Part shown: one piece after another, positions 1-5,241 of the stretch
Layout: every line of letters begins with the position of its first letter
Position numbering within the stretch: position 1 is the stretch's first letter
Assembly: GCA_031282285.1 (NCBI GenBank)
Contig: JAITEA010000213.1
Coordinates: 1-6,710 of the forward strand
Direction: 5' to 3'
Length of the DNA stretch: 6,710 nt
Source of the DNA: Helicobacteraceae bacterium
GTDB lineage: Bacteria > Campylobacterota > Campylobacteria > Campylobacterales > SZUA-545
The notes under the pieces: model-generated
Database searches by the model: none
What the model saw: the letters and a program-made list of their open reading frames with translations, nothing else
Told to the model about the DNA's origin: nothing
Translations under genes and position numbers: made by a program

Positions 1-827
1 TTGCGCTCGATCGCCTTTTGCAGGCTGAGCGCCTCCAGCGCCGCCATACGCTCTATATCGCGCTCCTTATCGGCGCTAAGATCGGGGCGCAGAGGCTCCA
101 TAAAAAACAGCGAGTAGCGCTTGAAATCGCTCGTAGTTATAAAACAGGGGATAACGATCGCGCCAAACTGCCTAGCCAGCCTCGAGGCGCTATCCAGCCA
201 AACAAGATCGCGATCGAAGAGTTTGGCTTTCACGCCGTTTTGCGTCGCCTGATCGGGCAGAAACCCCACGATCTTGCCCTCTTTTAACGCTTTAGCTATT
301 GCGCGCATAGCGCCCTTTCTCTCTATAACCTCCAAGCCAGATCGCTCCCGATAGCGTTTCAATTCGGCGGTAAGTTTAGGCGAATTACGCAGCTTCTGAC
401 CGATTGCAACAAAAGGGCGGTAAGTCGCGCAAAGATACTGCGCGACCAGCTCCCAATATCCGTAATGCCCCGTTAATAGAATAATCCTCTCGCCGTTTTT
501 TATAGCCTCTAATAGTATCGCTTCGTTTTCAACGCTTACCATCGCCCGCAATTGGTTTAGATTCCCGCCGCGAGAGGCAAGCATATCGAATAGATAGATT
601 AGGAAGCGATAATATACCGCTTTGGCTATCTTTTTTCGCGCCGCAAGGTCATATCGATCGCCTAGAAAAAACTCCAGATTTTTGTGAATGATCGCCGTGT
701 GTTTGCGATCGATATAATAAGCCGATCGCGCCAGACAAAACGCCGTCGCCCGAACGATAAACTTTGGCGCGGCTCTCAACGCGGCGCGTAACGCGAGCAG
801 ACTAAAATAGAGCAGATTATCCAGCAT
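1..827 (-). CDS. lpxL: Lipid A biosynthesis acyltransferase, LpxL/HtrB family (3' end cut by window edge)
   Basis: Inner-membrane enzyme that transfers a secondary acyl chain from acyl-ACP to a lipid A precursor; Campylobacter homologues are called HtrB or WaaM. The frame is open from an ATG at 825-827 to the left edge, giving 275 codons, so only a short C-terminus (perhaps 20 residues, judging from the family) is missing. The family's catalytic HX4E motif is present as HYGYWE at residues 121-126, and the FLPDQ motif at 189-193 is the second hallmark. The hydrophobic N-terminus (about residues 5-33) fits a membrane anchor. An AAGG ribosome-binding site lies just upstream of the ATG (caaggttttaag). 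The gene follows rpsU on the same strand after a 112-base gap that contains a hairpin and a possible promoter of its own. Family assignment is strong; which acyl chain and position it uses cannot be read from the sequence. Confidence 0.9.
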   Translation of the reverse strand, partial: MLDNLLYFSLLALRAALRAAPKFIVRATAFCLARSAYYIDRKHTAIIHKNLEFFLGDRYDLAARKKIAKAVYYRFLIYLFDMLASRGGNLNQLRAMVSVENEAILLEAIKNGERIILLTGHYGYWELVAQYLCATYRPFVAIGQKLRNSPKLTAELKRYRERSGLEVIERKGAMRAIAKALKEGKIVGFLPDQATQNGVKAKLFDRDLVWLDSASRLARQFGAIVIPCFITTSDFKRYSLFFMEPLRPDLSADKERDIERMAALEALSLQKAIER

Positions 828-873
828 CTTAAAACCTTGCGATCCGTAGCTGTCGATTAGTTTTTGCGAGGGT

Positions 874-901
874 ATTTTATCAAACGCGCGATTTGCGCCA
901 A
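874..901 (-). promoter_or_regulatory. Possible promoter for the lipid A acyltransferase gene
   Basis: Read on the minus strand, TTGGCG (896-901) and TAAAAT (874-879) are spaced by 16 bases and match the sigma-70 consensus at four and five of six positions. The expected transcript would start about 40 bases before the ATG at 827. It lies after the hairpin that follows rpsU, so the acyltransferase could be expressed independently. This rests on pattern match only. Confidence 0.35.
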
Positions 902-906
902 ATGGA

Positions 907-933
907 TTCGGCTAAAGGTTTGCTTTAGCCGAA
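907..933 (-). terminator. Perfect 11-bp hairpin after rpsU, possible terminator or attenuator
   Basis: TTCGGCTAAAG (907-917) and CTTTAGCCGAA (923-933) are exact reverse complements around a 5-base loop, seven bases beyond the rpsU stop codon (940-942). On the minus strand the hairpin is followed by ATCCATTTGG, not a T run, so it is not a textbook intrinsic terminator. It may reduce read-through into the acyltransferase gene, or protect the 3' end of the abundant rpsU message. The repeat is certain; its role is inferred. Confidence 0.5.
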
Positions 934-939
934 AAGCCG

Positions 940-1152
940 CTAGAGGCGGGATTCGTAGCGGCGCATCATACCAAGCCTTTTGAGCTGCTTCTTGCGGGAA
1001 GCGATCTTGCGCTTTTTCTTCTTTTCCACATTGGACTCGAAGTTCTTGCGCGCTCTTGCTTCGGTTACGATCAGGTTGCGATCGACCTGTTTTTTGAAGC
1101 GGCGGTAAGCCTCCTCAAAGGATTCGTTATCTTTTACTCTTACTCCCGGCAC
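940..1152 (-). CDS. rpsU: 30S ribosomal protein S21
   Basis: Small basic protein of the 30S subunit, near the mRNA exit region, involved in initiation. The product is 70 residues, the usual length. It begins [21 protein letters not shown], the S21 signature, and ends in the conserved MMRRYESRL; residues 44-59 are almost continuously Lys/Arg. The start codon is GTG (1150-1152), chosen because translation there gives the conserved N-terminus and because GGTGAT, matching the 3' part of the extended Shine-Dalgarno sequence, lies five bases upstream. The stop is TAG at 940-942. The gene is transcribed divergently from pyrG and precedes the lipid A acyltransferase on the same strand. Nothing looks damaged. 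Confidence 0.97.
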   Translation of the reverse strand: MPGVRVKDNESFEEAYRRFKKQVDRNLIVTEARARKNFESNVEKKKKRKIASRKKQLKRLGMMRRYESRL

Positions 1153-1176
1153 TAAAAATCACCCGCTTTCCGTCAA

Positions 1177-1182
1177 TTTATA
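1177..1182 (-). promoter_or_regulatory. Possible -10 element of the rpsU promoter
   Basis: The minus strand reads TGTATAAATT here, with TATAAA matching the -10 consensus at five of six positions. A start about seven bases downstream would leave a leader of about 18 bases containing the GGTGAT ribosome-binding site. No convincing -35 hexamer is present, which is normal for the sigma-70 promoters known from Campylobacter and Helicobacter. Confidence 0.45.
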
Positions 1183-1261
1183 CACGCCGCAAACGCGCTG
1201 ACGCCTCGTTCGGGGTTTTGACTGGCGAATGTTAGCGAAAACGGCTTAATCGCCTCTTGGC

Positions 1262-1267
1262 TAGAAT
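1262..1267 (+). promoter_or_regulatory. Possible -10 element of the pyrG promoter, overlapping a palindrome
   Basis: TAGAAT matches the -10 consensus at five of six positions and would place the transcript start near 1274, about 30 bases before the pyrG ATG. No clear -35 is seen at the right distance; a TTGACT at 1218-1223 is too far upstream to pair with it. A perfect 10-base palindrome, GAATGCATTC (1264-1273), overlaps the element and the likely start site. Confidence 0.35.
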
Positions 1268-1304
1268 GCATTCCTTCTTAAGTTCTGTGTGGATTGGGCT
1301 CAAA

Positions 1305-2948
1305 ATGACCAATTATATTGTCGTAACGGGCGGCGTGCTTTCAAGTCTTGGCAAGGGCGTTACCAGCGCGAGCGTGGCGGCGCTCCTGCGCAACGCCAAC
1401 CAAAATGTGTCTATGCTCAAGATCGATCCGTACATCAACGTCGATCCGGGCACGATGAGCCCGCTCGAGCACGGCGAGGTTTTCGTAACCGCCGACGGCG
1501 GCGAAACCGATCTTGATTTGGGGCATTACGAGCGGTTTATCGACGCGACGCTCTCAAAGCGCAACAACTTCACCACGGGACAGGTCTATCAAACCGTGAT
1601 CGAAAAGGAGCGGCGCGGCGACTATCTGGGCAAGACGATTCAGGTCGTGCCGCACATCACCGACGAGATAATCAGGCGGATCAAGATAGCGGGCAAAGAA
1701 GCCGACACGCTTGTCGTGGAGCTTGGCGGGACGGTGGGCGACATCGAGGGCTTGCCGTTTTACGAGGCGATCAGACAGCTTAAACACCGATTAAAAAGCA
1801 AAGTTTTCAATATCCATGTAACGCTCTTGCCGTATCTGGCGGTGGCGGACGAGCTTAAAACCAAGCCGACTCAGCACTCGGTTCAGGAGCTAAGACGCAT
1901 CGGTCTGTCGCCCGATATGCTGGTGCTAAGAAGCGAAAAGTCGATTCCTAAGGAGATGAAGCGCAAATTAAGCGAAGCCTGCGATGTGGAAGCCGACTGC
2001 GTGATCGAAGCGATCGACGCCAAAAGCGTTTATGAGATGCCGCTGAAGTTTTACGAGGACGGCTTATTAAAACCGATCGCCAAAGCCTTTGAACTAGGCG
2101 ATCTCAAACCCAATCTGCGCGAGTGGAAACGGCTTGTCAAAAACATCTTGGAGCCTTCGCGCGAGGTTACGATAGCCTTTGTGGGCAAATATCTGGAGCT
2201 TAAGGAGAGTTATAAATCGCTGATCGAGGCGCTCATTCACGCCGGCGCGCATAACGACGCCAAAATCTTGCTGAAGTGGATCGACAGCGAAGCGCTGGAA
2301 AGCGCCGACGCGCAAGAGGCGCAAAACGCGCTGAAAAGCGCCGACGCCGTGCTGGTGCCGGGCGGTTTTGGCTCTCGCGGCGTGGAGGGCAAGATCAGGG
2401 CGATCAGATTCGCGCGAGAAAACGGCAAGGTCTTTCTGGGCATCTGTCTTGGCTTGCAGCTTGCTATGATCGAGTTTGCGCGCAATGTTTTGCGTATCGA
2501 AGGCGCCGCCTCGCAGGAGTTTGACAGGGAGACGAAGGAGCCGATTATCTATCTGATCGACGAGTTTATCGACCAAAGCGGCGATAAACAGATTCGCACG
2601 CGCCAAAGCCCGATGGGCGGCACGATGCGGCTTGGCGAGTACGAGTGCAATCTGAAAGCGGGTACAAAACTGGCGAAGGCTTACGACGGCGCGGAAAAGA
2701 TACACGAAAGGCACCGCCACCGCTACGAGGCGAACGGCAAATATCGCGAGGCTTTTGAAAACGCGGGTATGATCGTAAGCGGCGAAGCCAGAGGGCTGAT
2801 CGAGGCTATAGAGCTGCGCGATCACCCGTGGTTTGTTGCCGTACAGTTTCACCCCGAATTTACCAGCCGTTTGCAAAATCCAAACCGCGCGATTTTGGCT
2901 TTTGTGGAAAACGCGCTAAAGCATAAAGCGCCCCGTTGCAGTTTATAG
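1305..2948 (+). CDS. pyrG: CTP synthase (glutamine-hydrolysing)
   Basis: Cytosolic enzyme that converts UTP to CTP using ATP and ammonia from glutamine, the last step of pyrimidine nucleotide synthesis. From the ATG at 1305 the product is 547 residues, close to the 545 of E. coli. The N-terminal synthetase domain shows the P-loop [12 protein letters not shown] (about 7-18), metal/ATP ligands corresponding to D71 and E139, and the UTP-site segment [13 protein letters not shown] (185-197). The C-terminal class I glutaminase domain has [11 protein letters not shown] (353-363), nucleophile C381 in GICLG, and H516/E518 in FHPEF; all catalytic residues are intact. The frame extends upstream to a TTG at 1257, but conservation begins at [10 protein letters not shown] and the likely promoter lies downstream of that TTG, so ATG 1305 is preferred. 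The ribosome-binding site is weak (GGAT near 1291). No terminator is visible before the next gene, 49 bases away. Confidence 0.98.
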   Translation: MTNYIVVTGGVLSSLGKGVTSASVAALLRNANQNVSMLKIDPYINVDPGTMSPLEHGEVFVTADGGETDLDLGHYERFIDATLSKRNNFTTGQVYQTVIEKERRGDYLGKTIQVVPHITDEIIRRIKIAGKEADTLVVELGGTVGDIEGLPFYEAIRQLKHRLKSKVFNIHVTLLPYLAVADELKTKPTQHSVQELRRIGLSPDMLVLRSEKSIPKEMKRKLSEACDVEADCVIEAIDAKSVYEMPLKFYEDGLLKPIAKAFELGDLKPNLREWKRLVKNILEPSREVTIAFVGKYLELKESYKSLIEALIHAGAHNDAKILLKWIDSEALESADAQEAQNALKSADAVLVPGGFGSRGVEGKIRAIRFARENGKVFLGICLGLQLAMIEFARNVLRIEGAASQEFDRETKEPIIYLIDEFIDQSGDKQIRTRQSPMGGTMRLGEYECNLKAGTKLAKAYDGAEKIHERHRHRYEANGKYREAFENAGMIVSGEARGLIEAIELRDHPWFVAVQFHPEFTSRLQNPNRAILAFVENALKHKAPRCSL

Positions 2949-2968
2949 CCCGTATTAAGCGCGTTTGC

Positions 2969-2974
2969 TATACT
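2969..2974 (+). promoter_or_regulatory. Possible -10 element of the glycan-modification operon
   Basis: TATACT, one mismatch from TATAAT, lies in the 49-base gap after pyrG. A transcript starting near 2981 would include the GGAG site at 2989-2992 and the TTG start at 2998. No -35 is recognisable. Read-through from pyrG is equally possible because the gap has no terminator. Confidence 0.4.
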
Positions 2975-2988
2975 TGCGTTTAAGTTAT

Positions 2989-2992
2989 GGAG
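2989..2992 (+). promoter_or_regulatory. Ribosome-binding site that decides the TTG start of the GT2 gene
   Basis: GGAG lies five bases before TTG 2998-3000. The alternative in-frame TTG at 2965 has no purine-rich site before it, and the out-of-frame ATG at 2987 begins just ahead of this site and so cannot use it. This supports starting the glycosyltransferase at 2998. Confidence 0.6.
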
Positions 2993-2997
2993 AAGCA

Positions 2998-3996
2998 TTG
3001 CAAAACAATCGATCTAAATTGCGAAGCGGAGAAACCGCTGGCGCGGTTTACCCCCCCCCCCCCAGCGGCGTAGTTTTGTCGCTTGTGGCGCCGTGCTACA
3101 ACGAGCAAGATACGATTCCGCTTTTTTACGAGGAGCTATGCGCCGCCGTTAAGGCGATGGAGCGGTTCGGCGTTAGCGCCGAGTTTATTTTTATCGACGA
3201 CGGTTCTACCGATGAAACGCCGAAAATTATCGAGGCGCTGAGCGAAAAAGACGATCGCGTCCATTACGCCATTTTCAGCCGCAATTTTGGTAAAGAGGCG
3301 GCTATGCTAGCGGGCTTGCAGACGGCAAGCGGCGATTTTATCGCTATGCTCGACGCGGATTTGCAGCATCCGCCCGATCTGTTGCCGTCGATGTTTGAGG
3401 CGCTTAAGGACGGCGAGTACGACTGCGCGGGAACGATACGCACAAGAAAGGGCGATTCCAAGCTGCGATCGGCGCTTAGCCGCGCGTTTTATCGCCTCAT
3501 AAACAAGCTTTCCGATATGGAGTTTATAGACGGCGCGGGCGATTTTCGTCTAATGTCGCGGCAGTATGTCGACGCCGTTTTGTCGCTTAGCGAACGAAAC
3601 CGGTTTTCTAAAGGCATATTTCAATGGATCGGCTTCAGAACAAAATGGTTTCATTACGAAAATCGAAGCCGCGCCGCGGGCGATACAAAGTGGTCGTTTA
3701 GAAAGCTGTTTTTATATTCGCTTGACGGCGTCGTAGCCTTTTCGTCTAAACTGCTCGCGATCGCCTCGATACTAGGCATTACGCTATTTGTGTTGTCGAT
3801 CTGCGCGGTTATTTTTATCGTCGTTCGCAAACTGATGTTTGGCGATCCGGTACAGGGCTGGGCTTCCACGGTGTGTATTGTTCTATTTTGCGCGGGCGTA
3901 CAACTTTTAACCACGGGCGTTTTGGGCGAATATCTCGCTAAAACCTATAACGAGGTTAAACGCCGCCCTCACTTTGTGATTCGCAAGCAAAAATGA
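2998..3996 (+). CDS. GT2 family glycosyltransferase, GtrB/polyprenyl-phosphate sugar synthase type, with a C13 tract near the 5' end
   Basis: Membrane-anchored enzyme expected to move a sugar from a nucleotide donor to undecaprenyl phosphate on the cytoplasmic side. From TTG 2998 it has 332 residues, normal for the GtrB/ArnC/DPM1-like group. The GT-A catalytic part shows LSLVAPCYNEQ (27-37), DDGSTDE (68-74), RNFGKEAAMLAG (95-106), the DXD motif in DADLQHPP (119-126), and GDFRLMSR (181-188). Two C-terminal membrane helices lie at about 248-278 and 289-311, followed by a basic tail. Residues 19-22 are four prolines encoded by the 13-C run at 3051-3063; tract lengths of 12 or 14 bring stops within about 30 codons. 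A start downstream of the tract (TTG 3076) would escape this but has no ribosome-binding site. Similar proteins include YfdH/GtrB and Francisella FlmF2; the sugar cannot be deduced. The stop overlaps the next start. Confidence 0.9.
   Translation: MQNNRSKLRSGETAGAVYPPPPSGVVLSLVAPCYNEQDTIPLFYEELCAAVKAMERFGVSAEFIFIDDGSTDETPKIIEALSEKDDRVHYAIFSRNFGKEAAMLAGLQTASGDFIAMLDADLQHPPDLLPSMFEALKDGEYDCAGTIRTRKGDSKLRSALSRAFYRLINKLSDMEFIDGAGDFRLMSRQYVDAVLSLSERNRFSKGIFQWIGFRTKWFHYENRSRAAGDTKWSFRKLFLYSLDGVVAFSSKLLAIASILGITLFVLSICAVIFIVVRKLMFGDPVQGWASTVCIVLFCAGVQLLTTGVLGEYLAKTYNEVKRRPHFVIRKQK
3051..3063 (+). repeat. Homopolymeric C13 tract in coding sequence (candidate phase-variation switch)
   Basis: Thirteen consecutive C bases, by far the longest homopolymer in the window, lie 53 bases into the glycosyltransferase gene. 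In the present length they encode Pro-Pro-Pro-Pro and keep the downstream frame open. Poly-G/C tracts of this length in surface-sugar genes are known slipped-strand contingency sites in Campylobacter and Helicobacter, such as the poly-C tracts of H. pylori fucosyltransferases. Actual length variation cannot be seen in a single sequence, and long C runs are also prone to sequencing error. Confidence 0.9.
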
Positions 3997-4799
3997 GCAA
4001 AGTTTTGATCGTCAATGCCGACGATCTCGGCATAAGCCGTTCGCGCAACGCTGCGATAGAAGAGGGATATAAAAACGGCGTTTTAACTAGCGCTAGCCTG
4101 ATGGTAAACGGCGAATATTTTGACGAAGCGATCGATATTATAAGACGCTGCGGCGATCTTAGCGTAGGCGTTCATTTAAATATTGTCGAAGGCAAAGCAT
4201 TAATAGCCGATTCGCCGCTTGCCGATAAAAACGGCGCGTTCAAACGCGGTTTTGTCGGTATCCTGTTAAGATCGGGCGGCAAAAGTTTCCAAAAAGCCGT
4301 CGAAGCCGAGTTTCGCGCGCAGATAGAGCTTGCAAAGAGCGTCTGCCGCGTCGATCATATCGATTCGCATGTGCATACGCACGCCATTCCGCCGATTTTT
4401 AAGATCGCCGCAAAGCTCGCAAACGAGTACCAGATTCCATTTATTAGAACGCAATACGAAAGCGCGTATATTACGCCGCGCATAAATAAAATATTTACCG
4501 TTAAATATCCGGTTAATCTTGTAAAAATAGCCCTGCTTAACCTCTTTACCAAAATTAACGCGAAACATATTCCAAAACCGCTGAAAACTAACGACGCCGT
4601 TATTGGCGTCGGCTATACGGGTATGATGGATGTTGATACGATAAAATACGGCGTTAGAGCGGCGAAAGAGGGCGTAATCGAAATCATAGCGCATCCCGAT
4701 CTAAACTCAAGCGAACTCGATATGATCCTAGACGCGTCGGTTAAAGACTATGCGCCCATAACAAGCTACGCGCGGTTGAGGCTTGAATATGAGAGATAA
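3993..4799 (+). CDS. YdjC/ChbG/NaxD-family carbohydrate N-deacetylase
   Basis: Predicted metal-dependent cytoplasmic enzyme that removes acetyl groups from N-acetylhexosamine. The family includes ChbG (chitobiose deacetylase), HpnK, and Francisella NaxD, which deacetylates undecaprenyl-phosphate-linked N-acetylgalactosamine. The 268-residue product has the family's metal-site features in order: NADDLG at residues 8-13, H61 in GVHLNI, the His cluster DHIDSHVHTH at 121-130, and AHP with H234. No signal peptide or membrane helix is seen. The ATG at 3993 overlaps the TGA of the glycosyltransferase in an ATGA junction, which suggests translational coupling. Its position between a polyprenyl-phosphate glycosyltransferase and a GtrA protein favours a lipid-linked hexosamine as substrate over free chitobiose. 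The fold and family are clear; the substrate is inferred from the neighbours. Confidence 0.88.
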   Translation: MSKVLIVNADDLGISRSRNAAIEEGYKNGVLTSASLMVNGEYFDEAIDIIRRCGDLSVGVHLNIVEGKALIADSPLADKNGAFKRGFVGILLRSGGKSFQKAVEAEFRAQIELAKSVCRVDHIDSHVHTHAIPPIFKIAAKLANEYQIPFIRTQYESAYITPRINKIFTVKYPVNLVKIALLNLFTKINAKHIPKPLKTNDAVIGVGYTGMMDVDTIKYGVRAAKEGVIEIIAHPDLNSSELDMILDASVKDYAPITSYARLRLEYER

Positions 4800-5241
4800 A
4801 ATCAGATCGCTTGTTTTTCATAAATCCATAGTTAAATTCGCGATCGTGGGTTACGCAAATGTACTTATCGGCGCGGCGATTATGTTTGGGCTGTACAATC
4901 TCGCGGGGTGCGGCTACTGGCTCTCGTCCGCCAGCAGTTATCTGCTTGCCAGCGTATTTAGTTATTTCGCGAATAAGCGATGGACCTTTGAAAACAAAGA
5001 GCGCTCAAACAGGGCGATCGCGCTTTTTGCGCTCAATATCGCGATCTGCTATTTTATCGCTTATTCGCTTGCGAAGCCAATAATCTATTATCTGCTTAGC
5101 GGCTTTGAACAGAGTGCTAGAGATAATATAGCGATGTTTGTGGGTATGTGTATATTTACCGCCTTGAATTATATTGGACAGCGATTTTTTGTATTTAGGA
5201 CGCAAAGGAAAGAGAATGGGCAAGATTCGCTTCAGGTTTAA
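4789..5241 (+). CDS. GtrA-family membrane protein, probable polyprenyl-phosphate sugar flippase
   Basis: Small inner-membrane protein of 150 residues with four predicted helices at about 16-38, 43-61, 77-103 and 112-130. The family's signature after helix 2 is present as NKRWTF (62-67), and its echo after helix 4 reads QRFFVFR (131-137), which is the usual GtrA pattern. GtrA proteins are believed to move undecaprenyl-phosphate-linked sugars to the periplasmic face; direct proof is limited for the family. The start is taken as ATG 4789 because GAGG (4778-4781) stands seven bases before it; an in-frame TTG at 4783 is too close to that site. The gene overlaps the deacetylase by 11 bases and the following gene by 26, so all are probably read from one message. 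Confidence 0.93.
   Translation: MRDKIRSLVFHKSIVKFAIVGYANVLIGAAIMFGLYNLAGCGYWLSSASSYLLASVFSYFANKRWTFENKERSNRAIALFALNIAICYFIAYSLAKPIIYYLLSGFEQSARDNIAMFVGMCIFTALNYIGQRFFVFRTQRKENGQDSLQV

Noticed and set aside
18..287. An 89-codon open frame on the plus strand at the left edge
   Set aside because: It lies wholly opposite the lipid A acyltransferase, whose motifs prove the minus-strand frame.
1218..1223. TTGACT as a -35 for pyrG
   Set aside because: The nearest good -10 (TAGAAT, 1262) is 38 bases away, and nothing convincing sits at 16-18 bases.
1257..1304. A 16-residue N-terminal extension of PyrG from TTG 1257
   Set aside because: CTP synthases begin at the equivalent of ATG 1305, and the likely promoter overlaps this stretch.
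2094..2876. A 260-codon open frame on the minus strand inside pyrG
   Set aside because: It is antisense to intact, conserved pyrG coding sequence. Its length reflects the high GC there, and its product shows no recognisable motif.
2965..2997. An 11-residue N-terminal extension of the GT2 enzyme from TTG 2965
   Set aside because: No ribosome-binding site precedes it, the -10-like TATACT lies inside it, and TTG 2998 has GGAG at proper spacing.
4266..4694. A 142-codon open frame on the minus strand
   Set aside because: It is antisense to the deacetylase and has no recognisable domain.
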